From NCBI RefSeq assembly GCF_028009165.1, contig NC_079244.1, positions 4,030,001 through 4,094,000 of the forward strand: 64,000 nt of DNA. The letters are read 5' to 3'. The notes under the pieces are model-generated. The model saw only the letters and a program-made list of their open reading frames with translations, searched no databases and was not told the DNA's origin. This stretch comes from Akanthomyces muscarius. Its lineage: Eukaryota; Ascomycota; Sordariomycetes; Hypocreales; Cordycipitaceae. The translations under genes were made by a program, and so were the position numbers. Below are positions 22,188 to 33,829 of the stretch, piece after piece. Position 1 is the stretch's first letter. Each line of letters begins with the position of its first letter.

Positions 22188-22285
22188 ATGGCTGCGGCCG
22201 CTGTCTTGGCTTTCGCCGAAAGCCTGAGAGGAGGCGCAGTTGCTTGCCCTTCGAGGAAGACCTCGACGACGACTGGTTGGGATGA
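22142..22285 (+). CDS. Possible upstream ORF of 47 aa
   Basis: An ATG frame encodes a 47-aa peptide with a CGRC motif, a basic block (FRRKPERRR) and an acidic end (FEEDLDDDW). It begins 46 bases before the predicted start of the large repeat protein and overlaps its first exon in another frame. It could be an upstream ORF that lowers translation of the main frame, or chance. Composition is unusual enough to note, but I have no family match. Confidence 0.25.
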   Translation: MSLTLACHNTSYDLKNGCGRCLGFRRKPERRRSCLPFEEDLDDDWLG

Positions 22286-25200
22286 GGCGTCCTTGCGCCG
22301 GCAACTGCAACTTATTTCCAGTGCCTGGATAATCAATAGGCATTCAAACCATGTATGTGCAGTCTTACCTCATTGACGAGCTCGCGTTCTGCAGAGTTGG
22401 CCCTGCCAGACTCAATTGCTTCGTTGTGGCTAGCCGTGGCGCTAATGAGCTGCTTGCCATGAACCTACTCTTCTAACCACCCAATCTTTACTGACCGAGA
22501 TCATGGTTAGAATACATCGTACACCGGTGCCTCTAAAGAAAGGCATCTCATTCTTCCCGATATCTCGCCTTCTTGGCATCGCAGATTACGACATCTTCAC
22601 GAAGAAAAAGAAACGGAAGCGGCTGCGGCGGCTGCAGCTTGCACTGATTCTTCTTCTAGTTATGCTGTCCGCCAGCAACCTTCTACGCCAGACGGCGGAG
22701 CGGTATCGCCATCACCAGCGGCCTCTCGGCGAAAACGCAACTCTTCGGACGACCTGTTCGCCGACCCGTCCAAGCCCTCCACATCGATCGACTTTGAATG
22801 GCTAGAAAATGTGACCCAAGCCGCCAAGAAGAAAAAGAAGGCTGGTGGTAACAACAACAATAACAACAGTAACAGCTTCAGCTGGGGCGACGAGGGCAAG
22901 AAGGAAGAGGACAAAGCCAACGGCGATGATGGCGGCACCAACGCCGGCGACGCAGGTGGTGATGCTGGCGCAGGCGCTGGCGGTGACGGTGATGATAACA
23001 AAGACAACAAAGGCGACGGCGGCGACGAGCCTGCTGACGACTGGGGTGATTTCACCACTGCCAAGTCTAAGAAGAAAAAGAAAAAGGGCACCGATGCCGA
23101 CGCCGAAGCAGATACTGCCCCTAAGATTCCAGACGCCGACTTTGGCGGGGATGCCTTTCATGAGATCAAACTCGGCGACGACGGCGGAAAGCTCGACGTT
23201 GATTTCGGTGCTTCAGATACAAAAAATAATTTCGGCTCATGGGGTACCAAATGGAACACTGGCGGCAACTCCTGGGACTGGGCCGGGGCCAATGGGGCGC
23301 CACCTCCGGAAAAGAAGGACGACATCGACACAAATCCATGGGGTACCGCTAAGAATTCAAAAAAAAAGGCGGATACCTCATTCTCCTTCGGTGCCTTGGA
23401 TGAAGCGGAAGAGAAGCCCGCCGAAACGTCTCCTTCGAAAGAGGAAGATGATTTCGGGTTTACTACCTCTATCAGCAAAAAGGACAAGAAGAAGAAGGCG
23501 ACTAGTGCTTGGGGCGCGAGCCCTGTCGAGGAGGTAAAAGAAACCAAGGCGAAGGAACCCGATGCCGATCCTTGGGGTTGGAGTACTAGTACTACCAAGA
23601 AAAAGGGCAAAAATGATCCGGAGCCGGAACCAGAGCCTGCAGCTGCTGCCCCTGCCGCCGACGACTGGATGATGCCGGCGTCGAAGAAGGACAAGAAAAA
23701 GAAGAAGGGTGCCATCGAAGTGGTCGAGCCGGAGCCGGAACCAGAGCCGGAGCCGGTAAAGAAGGAAGACGATGCCTGGGATACTTGGGGCGCGTCCAAG
23801 AAAGACAAGAAAAAGAAGAAGAGTGGCTCGGAGGATGTTGCAGCTCCGGATCCGACGCCTGCACCCGCCGCGGAACCCGAGCCTGTCGACGATTTTTGGG
23901 GTGCTGTGACCAAGAAAGACAAGAAGAAGAAGAAAGACGCCGAACCCGAACCGAAATCCGAACCTGTAAAGGAACCCGAACCCGAACCCGAACCGGAAAA
24001 GAAGGATGACGACCCTTGGGGCTTCGCCGTGTCAAAAAAAGACAAGAAAAAGAAGAAGAAGGCTGCCCTGTTCGATGATCCTGAGCCAGTGCCGGAAGCC
24101 CCTCCCGAAGACACCAAGAAGGCAGACGACGGCGATGAGTTCTGGGACAGCTTCGGCGGCAAGAAGGACAAGAAGAAGGAGCCGGAGCTGACACCTGAGC
24201 CAGAACCCGTTGAGGAGAAGAAGGAAGAGAAGAAAGAAGAGGATGACTTCTGGGCTACAATGGGAACTTCCAAGAAAGACAAGAAAAAGAAGAAAAAGGG
24301 CGCCGAGCCAGACCCGGAGCCTGAGCCTGTCAAGATTCCTGAACCAGACCCCGAACCTGTCGAAGAAAAGAAGGACGACGACGACTTTTGGGGCAACTTG
24401 AGTACTTCGAAAAAGGATAAGGACAAAAAGAAGAAGAAAGCCTCAATGCTTGACGACCCACCAAAAGAAGAAGCCAAAAAGGAAGAGCCCAAGGAAGACG
24501 ATCTTTGGGGCGGTTGGGGTGCTGCGTCTGGTAAAAAGGACAAGAAGAAAAAGAAGGGCGACTTGATTGATCTCGACGAACAAGACAAGAAATCCGATTC
24601 AAAGGACGAACCCAAGGACGAGGACGACGACTTCTTCAGTTCTTTTGGTACGGGCAAGAAGGATAAGAAGAAGGGTGCGATTGATGACACTTCCACGGAG
24701 CCACCGGCCGAGGCCGAAGACGACATTTGGGGCACCGTTTCCAAGAAGGACAAGAAGAAGAAGGATAAGTCAAGCGATCTACTTGATACTACTGGTGAGA
24801 CAGACCAATCTACAAACGTGCAGGAGGTGACCACGGTTAATGGGGCCATTGACGATGACGCCTCATACTGGACAGCGATGTCCAATAAAGGAAAATTAAG
24901 AGCCAAAAAGGACCCCATGACTGATCCGCCCCCCCCTGTGCCTCTCACCCCTAAAATGGACCTTACTGAACCTGAGGACAAACAAGCAGAAACCGACACG
25001 AAATCGAAATCCAAGGATAAAGACGACAAGGAAAAGGAGCCGAAGCTAAGCGCGAAGGAACTCAAGAAGCTCGAAAAGGAAAAGAAGAAGGCCGAAAAGG
25101 AAAAAGCGGAACAGGAGGCCCGCGAAGCCGAAGAAGCCGCCAAGGCAGCCGAGGAAGCTGAAGAACAAGCCGCCAAGGAAGCCGAAGAACAAGCCGCCCG

Positions 25201-28076
25201 CGAAGCTGAGGAAGCCGTCGCCAAGGAAGCCGAGGACAAGCTACGACAGGAAGAGGAAGAACAGGCGCTAATTGTGCAGGAGGAAGAAGAGCTGGCAGCG
25301 CTGGTCGCCAAAAAGGCCAAGAAGGGCAAGCTTACGAAGAAGGACACTGAAAAATTTAACCTGCTTACAGAAAAGGCTGAGAAGCGCGCCGAAGAGCAGA
25401 CAACCAAAGAGGCCGAAGAGCTAGCCGCCAAAGAAGCTGAAGAACAGGCTGCTCGCGAGGCCGAAGAGCAAGCTGCTCGTGAGGCTGAGGAGCAAGCGGC
25501 GCGTGAGGCCGAGGAAGAAGCTGCCAAAAAGTCCAAGAAGAGCTCTAAAGCCAAGGAGAAAGAGAAAGAGAAGGAAAAGGAAAAGGAACGAGAGAGAGAG
25601 CGAGAAGAGGCTGAGAAGAAGGAGAAAGAGGAGAAGAAGAGGGAGAAGGAAGAAAAGAAAAGAGAAAAGGAGCGCAAGGAGGAAGAGGAGAGAGAGAAAG
25701 AGAGAGAGAGAGAGGAAAAAGAGAAGAAGGAGAAGGAGGAGAAAAAGAGAGAAAAAGAGGAGAAAAAGAGGGAGAAGGAGAGGGAAAGAGAGGAGGCTGA
25801 GAAGAAAGAAATCGAGGAAAGGGAGGAAAAGGAGAGACAGAAGGAGAGAGAAAAGGAAGAGAAGAAGAAGGAAAAAGAGAAGAAGAAGAAGTCTAAGAAC
25901 GCTGATTCTGAACCTCCGCGACCTTCCGAAGATCTCAAGCCAGATGAAATTGAGGAGCTCCTGTCTTCGCCCCAGGACAAGTCGACGAATGACGCGTTTA
26001 ACTTTTGGGGCGTCTCTTCGGCCAAAAAGTCCAAAAAAGGTATGTTGCAATCTACAACCCCCTGTCTACCCCAGATTACCCCAACACACGATCCCTGTCA
26101 ACGACGAAATTACACCTGCTGACTCATCCATAGTTCTGGAAGATGCCATGGAGGAAATTGCTGCGACGCCCCTTTCTAAGTCAAATGAGGCTGCTTCCAT
26201 GAAGCGCAAGCCTGTCGGGGGCAAAATTGCCGATAAACTCAAGTCTTTCGAAGCTGCTCAGGAGGAAGAAGAAGCTATTTTGGTACCCCCGCCTCCGCCG
26301 TCTCCACCCAAAGACGAGGATAGGAAAGAGAGGAAGAAGAAGTCCAAAGGTGTAGAGGTTGTTGAGCCTCCTGTTTCTTCGTCCAAGAAGAGCCGCAAGG
26401 AAGCAGACCTCCCCGGAAGCTTTCCCATCGACGATGACGACCTAGATTTTGTCACTACTGACATGAGCCCCAAGGAGAAGAAAAAGAGCAAGAAGAGCAA
26501 ACACAAGTCTCATGACGAAGCTCCTCCTCCTCCCCCGCCCCCCGTTCCCGACGCACCGCTGACGCCGCCACCTGAAAGGTCTTCCAAGAAAGACCGCCCC
26601 AAGATCAACCGCGACGGCTCGTCGTCTTGGGGCGCTTGGGGCACCTCGGGATATCGCAAGGACGAACGCAAGGAGGAGCGCACCAGAGAGGAGCGCAAAG
26701 AAGAGCGCCGATCATCCAAGTCCAAGACTGATAAGTCGTCGAAGCGAGCTGGCGAGAAATCCTCCTCAAAGGGGTCCGGGTCGGACAAGGGCGACGAAAA
26801 GCCCTCCAAGACGCCTTCCAAATCGCGCGGCTCCGCTGCTGTTAGCACACCTCCCATCTCGCGATCGATGTCCACACGCGACAGAAAGGCCAATGGCAGC
26901 CACTCTTCGCGCCGTCATTCCCTCGGGGGCCATGGTCTTGCCTCACCACCACCCGAGGAGCCGCCAGAGATGTCGGCCAAGGCAGCCAAAATTCTGGGTG
27001 TTGGAAAGTCTTCCAGCAAGAAACGCTCCAGCCGCGCTGATGCAGACATTTCCATGAGTGGCGCTCTCGATGCAGACACGGCGAGGGCAGACCGTCGCCG
27101 TAGCAGAAAGCTCCAAGATGAGGATATAGTCATGGTTGATGCCGGTGGCCCCACGGAAACGCCCCTGAAGCGTGGTACTTCCATTGCCAAGAAGTCTGGG
27201 TTTTCCGGCCTCTTTAGCGGTTTGATGTCCAAGGGCAAAGCGGAAGTTACGGACGACGGCGAAGCCATGGAGACTGATCGCGATAGCCGTCGCAGGAGCA
27301 AGCGGGATGGCGGTAGCGAAGGCTCCAAAGACGACGCTCGCCGCGATAGAACGCGTAAGCGCGAAGAAGACCCCAAGCTGGATGACAAGGAGGCACGTCG
27401 TGCTGAGCGCCGTGCCCGCAAACGTGAGGAGGAGGAGCGCCGCGATGTCGAGGATCGCGACGCCCGCCGAGCAGAACGCCGTCGCCAACGCAAGGAGAAG
27501 GAAGCTGCAGCCATCGCGGCCGAAAGGGAGAACCAGGATACCGAGCGCGACATCAAGAAGGAGCGTCGCAAGTCGCGCCAGGTAGATGGCTCTGAGGACG
27601 AAGGCGAGCGTCGACGTCGCCGAGACGCTCGCCGCGAAGCTCGCTCCACCGCTGAAGAGGGTGGTGGCAAACGCAAGAGCAGCCGTCAGCCAAACGATGA
27701 CGAACAGGTATACCCGCACAAGGACCGCCGTCGCGACAAGAATAAAAACGGCACGACTTGGCCTCATTCAGGCACGTCCTCCTGGGTAAAGGAGCACTCA
27801 GATGCGCCTCCACCACCAGATGGTGGTGGAGATGCGGAAGATGACCAAGCCCGGCGTGACGCTCGACGCGCTCGCCGTCGTGCTAAGCAAGCTGGCGAGG
27901 CTACGGCTGACGAGGCCGACGACGAGAGACGCCGCCGTGCCAGAAAGGAAGAGCGCCAACGCGACCGCCGCGTGCCCCCATCTGATGCAAGCGAGGACCG
28001 CCAAACCAGTCGCCGCAACTCGGCGTTTATCGAGCCACCTGTACGGACGAGCTGGTGGAAGAAGATTACCGGGTGA
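22188..28076 (+). CDS. Giant low-complexity protein with W-KKDKKKKK and EP repeats, three exons
   Basis: Predicted 1878 aa from exons 22188-22352, 22511-26039 and 26134-28076; all joins keep phase. I recognise no enzymatic domain. Residues about 230-850 hold some 15 degenerate units of 35-50 aa. Each has an acidic-aromatic core (DDFWG or similar), a lysine block (SKKDKKKKK) and a Pro/Glu linker (EPEPEP). Next come Glu/Ala/Lys heptad-like segments (about 890-1060), a long (KE/RE)n stretch of probable single alpha-helix or coiled coil (about 1070-1185), and a C-terminal part rich in KKSK, poly-Pro and finally Arg/Asp pairs (RRDARRAERR). It must be largely disordered or helical and highly charged. 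The second intron has a clear GTATGT donor and TAG acceptor. The first intron and start codon rest on phase match and a GTATGT donor only; downstream in-frame sequence has no early ATG, so an upstream exon is required. Confidence 0.75.
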
Positions 28077-29095
28077 TTGAGGAGGGCTTGCAGATTTTTT
28101 TTTTCGGATTTATGCTTTTAATGTCTGATGTTATAAATTGTATTGTGACTTGTTGATACCATGTGGCAAGATATATAAGTGTTATGGAAATAAGATAGCG
28201 GCGATATATACCCCCTCTGATACGGAAGCTTTTTTGGATTATCTGGTCTTGATGCGAGATTATTTGAAATGGGACGACTTCTTACAAGGATACAATAGTT
28301 ACAGTATGTGTCTTTTCTTATAGCTTATAGTGACGATGAATACTCAGGATGCGCCACTGCGATGGCTCATAAATGTCTCGATCTACGTGCATTGAATTTA
28401 TTTGTGAAGAGTGCCTGGTTAATGAGGGGTGTTTTCGGCAGCCTTGTGGTATAAACCTCGTATTCAGGTTGGGTGAGAATGCACTTGTCAAGCAGCTAGA
28501 AAGTCGTGACTCTTTTTCCTTCTGTCCCTCTGTATTGCATTTCTGCAAATAGTCAAGAAGGACAGAAGTCAATACTAGGAGCGTGAAGCAGAGCCATTCT
28601 TGAACGCCAAATAATCTTTCTTGCTTTACGTAGCGGGTACGGCCGTCAACGGCTTTGGTGGCGCGGCCTGCTCAAGCGACCTACATACGTAACAACCCAC
28701 ACATGGACCCATTTGCGGCCAGCTCAGCTTCAAAGGCGTGCGCCATCCTGCACAAGCCCACCCCAGCTTTTTGGCGATAAATTTGGCGACCTGGTACTCT
28801 ATTTGCGAAGCGAGCGCGCACGGGTTTATTTACGACATTTTGATATCACGATTCATTTCCGATTAGCCCCTTGCCCTGCGAGTTAGGACCCTCTTCTCGC
28901 GCCGGGGTCCAACAATCGAACGCCAGAGACAGGAAGGGGGCTTGGGTCTACCAAGGGGGGGATGGCTTACGAAGTCACGACGACGACGGCGATCCTACTC
29001 TCGACGACGACGAAGAACCAAGGAACAATACCATAAACGAACGGAGGAGCGGGGTCTAGAAACATAACACTGCAACTTCGCCTTGCACACCCGCC
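28077..29095. other. Intergenic between the repeat protein and the TMF golgin
   Basis: This 1 kb holds the 3' flank of the repeat gene (T9 run near 28096, AT-rich) and the promoter of the next gene. I see no gene here. Confidence 0.6.
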
Positions 29096-31752
29096 ATGGC
29101 CGCGCCAAACAAGTCTTCGTCGAGATGGGGCTCGTTCCTGTCGCAGGCCGTTGCGGGCGTCGAGTCGCGCCTTGACAACATCCTCACTGAAGAGGATGGC
29201 GGCAGCAATGCGCCAAAGACACAGCAGCAGCCTAAACCTCAGCCGCAGATGCAGGCGCCGACACCGGCCAGCGCTGTGCCTGCGGCAGCCAAGGCCAGTC
29301 CGAGTAAGGCACCATTCTCTGAGCGACAGCAGGCGCGAATTCGTGGTTGATATTTGACTAAAATGCCGAAATGATAGATGCTTCCCGCTCATCCTCGAAT
29401 AATCGAGCCAACGATAGGCTACAGGCCAGACTAGCAAAGGCCATGGCTGGCAAGGCAGCAGCGCAGGCCGGGGGCTCTCCGCGTAGCTCCGTCGACAATT
29501 CGAGTCGGCCATCCATGGAAAGAAAGTCGACTGATTCGAGGGCTGCCGATAAAGAGGATGTTTCTACTTCTGAGTCTGCCGTTACCGAACCGGAGAAGGA
29601 GGCCACAAAATCCACAGACAAGACCAAGACCATAGAGGCTGCTGAATTCACACCTGAGACGACAGCTGAGGAGCCTGCGCAGACTGATGCTGAGGGTGAA
29701 GAAGCTGTAGCTGAAACAGACTCGCATGCACCAACATCTGCTGAGCCTGCAGCCGGAGCCCCTGACCAAGAGACCTCTGCTGCGCCGGAGACAGAGGATG
29801 GGGGTGCCACAGTCTCGCCCAACGAGATTGAGCAATTAAAAATAAACCACCAGCAAGAGGTTCAGGAATACGTTGAGAGAATAGATTCATTAGAATCCAA
29901 GCTGCAATACCTAGCCAAGTCAGCTGCCGAATCTGCTCAGAAGGCCGCTAATGCTGCTCCTTCTGGCAGCATGGAAAGCAAACTCGCTGGAAAGGACGAA
30001 AAGATTGCCCTGCTCATGGAAGAGGGCCAGAAGCTTGCCACCGGAGAGCAGAAATACCGAACCATAATCAAGAAGCTACGACAGCAACTCGCCGACTCAG
30101 AGAAGCAGAATGGAGAACTCAACAAAATCAAGGAGAAGGCTGCCGCCGATGCCGCCGCACTGCGCACGCGGCTAAACAGTAGCGAAGAAAAGGAAAAACG
30201 ACAGGAAGAAATGCGCAAGGCAACTGCCGGTCTGCAAAAAGAGATTGATAGTCTAAAGAAGGAGAAAACGACACGAGACGAGACGGTTCGCAAGCTCGAG
30301 CGCGATCTCAAAACCAAAACGGACGAGGCTAGCAAGGCTGCGACTCTCAGCAAGACCCTCGCTGCAGAGCGGGAAAAGTTCAAGACTCAAGAGGAAAGTC
30401 ACGCGGCATTGCGCGCCGAAAAAGAAACGCTTGAGGAAAAGGCCGAGCAAGACCGCATCGAGTGGAGCGAAAAGCTGGACCGTGCAGTCGAGCGTGGGCG
30501 CTCTGCACAGAATGAGCTGCGAGTTGAGATGAAAGCTATGGAGACAAAGCTCGAGATGATGCGCACGCAGGCCGAAGAGGCAACGTCAGGTTCCGGCGGC
30601 GAAGCGCAGGTGAAACTGCTTCGCCAGATTGAGACCTTGCAATCACAGTATGCGTCCGCGAGCAGCAACTGGCAGTCGATGGAGTCTTCGCTTCTAGCCA
30701 AGCTGTCGAACCTGGAAAAGGAGAGAGACGAGGCACAAAAACGCGAGTCTGAGATGCGGAAGAAGGCCCGTGACTCGACGACACGGGCTAGAACGCTCGA
30801 CGAAGAGTTGCAAGATGTCCAGCCTGCTCTGACCAAGACAAGGGAGCAGCTCGAAAACGTCCGCAACGAACTCGCCGCGCTAAAAACGTCGTCCAAGGCC
30901 ACTGAGGAGGCGCTCGACCAAGCCCGCTCCGACCTTGAGAGAGAGCAGCGCACAAAGAGCCGCGACTTTGCCGCGCAGCAAACCGAGTGGACAGAAGATG
31001 CCGTTCGCGTGGACAAGATGGATAGCAGGCCTGAGTCGCCGGTCCCCGGCAACATCTCTCGCACCTTTAGCACCGACCTTGCCAGCTTAGGCGGCCTGCC
31101 TCTTCCGTACCGCCAACGCACGACGCCATTGTCGGGCAGCATCCCCGATACAGATGCCCGCCCACGCTCACGACGACCGTCGGCCCAGCCGCCATTCCGC
31201 CTGGCCCCAGCGAGCCCGAATCCTGGCGCCGGGGGCGCCCCCCCGGCTCCCTTCTCGCCCTTCCCGCAGTCCAGCGAGCTTGGTAGCAACCACCCGCTCT
31301 CGCCGCCCGCCGTGGATGAGGATGCGGAGAACGGCGGCCTGCTGGGCATGGACGATACCATTCCTTCGTCCCCGCGCCAGCCGGCCCCGGACATGATTTC
31401 CATGTCAACAGTCGCCGCGGGCCCCTCCGTGCAGCTCGTCGAGCGCATGAGCGCCGCGATCCGCCGGCTGGAAGCCGAAAAGGTGGCCGCCAAGGAGGAG
31501 ATGGCACGCGTGTGCAACCAGCGCGACGAGGCGCGCACCGACATGGTCGGACTGATGAAGGAGCTGGAAGAGGCCAAGACGGCGTCGGCGCGCGTACCGG
31601 ACCTGCAGGAGCAGGTGGGCGAGCTCGACGCGCGGTACCAGACGACGCTGGAAATGCTGGGCGAGAAGAGCGAGTTGGTGGAGGAGCTGCGCTCGGATGT
31701 GCAGGACCTCAAGGCCATGTACCGCGAGCTTGTCGAGCAGACAATGAAATAG
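29096..31752 (+). CDS. sgm1: TMF/Sgm1-type Golgi coiled-coil protein, two exons
   Basis: Golgin of the TATA-element modulatory factor family; homologues bind Rab6/Ypt6 at the Golgi and help tether vesicles. About 860 aa. The TMF DNA-binding-type segment is seen as DEKIALLMEEGQKLA followed by IIKKLRQQL (about residues 276-305). A long coiled coil spans about 300-540, a Pro/Ser-rich linker follows, and the C-terminal TMF Rab-binding-type coiled coil starts near residue 754 (VQLVERMSAAIRRLEAEK) and runs to the end. The start MAAPNKSSSRWGSFLSQAV is typical of the family. Exon 1 is 29096-29303 if the GTAAGG donor is used, joining 29378 in phase; a donor at 29343 also keeps phase but would give a 35-nt intron. 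The stop lies 152 bp from that of nas6, which is convergent. Confidence 0.88.
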
Positions 31753-31904
31753 AAGACGCCAACCGGGCCAATGTAGGGACGAGTTTCTCTTCTCCCTTTT
31801 GCATGTAGAATCAGGCGCTGCTTTTGTAAAGTCACATTTTTTCTTCTAATCATAATTCCTTTAAATCATCGAAGACGACTATATCCCATGATGTTCCTCT
31901 TTTC

Positions 31905-32870
31905 TCACTGGCCCTCCAACTCGATTCCCTCTCGCTCGGCCGCTCGTAGGATATACGTACGTATTTCCTTGTCAGGCGCCAGATCCAGCGGCAGCTCGCC
32001 GTCTGCGTTCTTGACTGTTACGTCCGCGCCTTGCTTGAGCAGCGCCACCGCGGTATCTCCATGCCCCTCGGCGACGGCGTGGTGCAGCGGCGTGTAGCCC
32101 TCGACATCCTGCGGGTTCGTGGGGCTGAGCTTCTTCAGCAGCAAGAGGCACATGGGGACGGAGCCGACGGCGGCCGCGCGGTGCAGCGGGTACTGCCCGC
32201 GGCGGTCCTTGACGCGCGTGGAGGCCTTGTGCTCGAGCAGCAGCCTGGCGGTGTCCAGGTTCTTCTTGGAGGCGACAAAGTGCAGGGCAGTCTGGCCGCT
32301 GTTGTCTGCAGAACAAAAGAATAAGAGCCATGTTAGCTATGCGTGTTTTTGCGAGGCGGGAGATGTGGAAAAGACGCAACTCTTTTCGTTCATGTCGGCG
32401 CCGGCTCTGAGGAGCACCTTGATGACGTCTTCGCTCTCGGGGACGCTGGCGGCAATCATGAGCGGTGTCCAGCCGCTTTCATCCTATGCGACGTTTTAGG
32501 AGCAGACCTAGGGAGTAAGAAATGGCTAAAAACAGGCATACCTGTACGTCTGGATCAAAGGACGACTGGTTCGCTAGCATGACGACAATATCCAAGCTGT
32601 TTGACGATGCCGCCCAATGGATCGCACAACGGCCGTCGTCATCCTTCTTCTGCGATAGTTTGGGGCTTGTCTTTCCAGAAACAAGAAGAAAATGTCAGCG
32701 CAAATTTCGCGTCAATGGTATCCCGCAGCCTGTACCTTGAGCAAGCCTTCGGCGACGGCGACTGTTAAGCTTGTTAGCAGGCAGTTAAAGAAATGGTAGT
32801 CAACATAATTTGTACCTCGGCGCTCGCGCGCAGCCGTATGTAAAGGGAACTTATCGTTCTCATCGGCCAT
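31905..32870 (-). CDS. nas6: Nas6/gankyrin-type proteasome assembly chaperone, five exons
   Basis: Ankyrin-repeat chaperone that binds the Rpt3 ATPase tail during assembly of the 19S proteasome particle. Minus-strand exons are 32870-32816, 32761-32736, 32670-32542, 32483-32381 and 32305-31905; all phases fit and give 237 aa, close to the family's usual 226-231. The protein is almost only ankyrin repeats: DENDKFPLHTAARE, DDDGRCAIHWAAS, DESGWTPLMIAAS, NNSGQTALHFVAS, DRRGQYPLHRAAA, DVEGYTPLHHAVA and NADGELPLDLA. The second coding exon is only 26 nt. The donor of the fourth intron (GTTGCG) is weak, but the join restores the conserved KNNSGQTALH. Confidence 0.9.
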
Positions 32871-33829
32871 GGCTATGGCTTCTGATATTTCAGGGTCGTA
32901 ATTATTCAGAATTTTGATGCTACTGTAGAAGAGTGAGATGTTCGAGAGGAAGCTCGATGGAAGCTTGGGTGGCGCAACGATATGACGGCGCCCCACCAGG
33001 CATCCAGAACGCGTTGGCTTCCACCTACAAAGCAGTGATGTTATGTCAAGCAAATTCCAATATTTACATTCCTTATATATAAGGATAATTGATTAGCGGT
33101 GATTCATGTGATGCTGGGGATTTCTATCTATCCATCTATCCCAATGTGCCGATTTCGGTCTCATCAATGACTACCTCGAATTCTGCGCACAGTGGCTGGA
33201 ACGGTCCGAAGGTGGTGGGTGGGACGGCAACAACCTAAACTGATAACGCAAAATTATAATAGCCTATTATGTGCCGAGTAGAGAGGCATTGTCATCTTCT
33301 CTTCCCTGACACTTATCAATTTGTGACGGGGTCTTGGGTGATGGTAAGTCAGCCTCGCGCCAACCAGCCCTACAGAGATGGAAGCTGTAAATTGGTCAAA
33401 CAAAGAAAAGTGTCAATACAAACGACTGTCTGGTCAAGGCTGAAAAATCTTGTGGTTGTCACCCAAAAAGTTGGCCTATTGAAGTAACGTTAGTTGGCCG
33501 TAGTTCTGGTGACAGGACGAGGCGCTCGTTGAGAGCGATCCTATTCCTTCCAGCACATGGGGACACTTAGATGTTCGTGATACGACCAAATGCAAACCTT
33601 CTTTCCGCGCCACAAAAGCTCATAACATTCCGATTTTAAATGCCCCGAGTAACTGATGTCGAATGGGACAAGTGAGCGCCGATGTGCTAGGCCGTGTCTG
33701 GGTGACCCACTCAAATTGTCTGGCGCGCCAAACGTCTACCCAGGTTTTCTCGGGCTCCAGCTCTTAATCTCCAGCATCTCGCCAACAATCATCGGTCACA
33801 GCCAATTGACCCCATCGGCCGTATCGACA
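32871..33829. other. Divergent promoter region between nas6 and prp46
   Basis: This 0.96 kb separates two divergently transcribed genes and must hold both promoters. It contains a short CTAT-type run near 33125-33140. I see no other gene; an in-frame extension of prp46 upstream of 33830 lacks conserved sequence. Confidence 0.6.

Noticed and set aside
23158..26034. 958-codon open frame on the minus strand (Ser/Phe/Leu-rich)
   Set aside because: It is the antisense shadow of Lys/Glu codons in the repeat protein; composition is fully explained by the plus-strand gene.
30399..31853. 484-codon minus-strand frame inside the TMF golgin
   Set aside because: Antisense shadow of a GC-rich coding exon that has clear TMF features on the plus strand.
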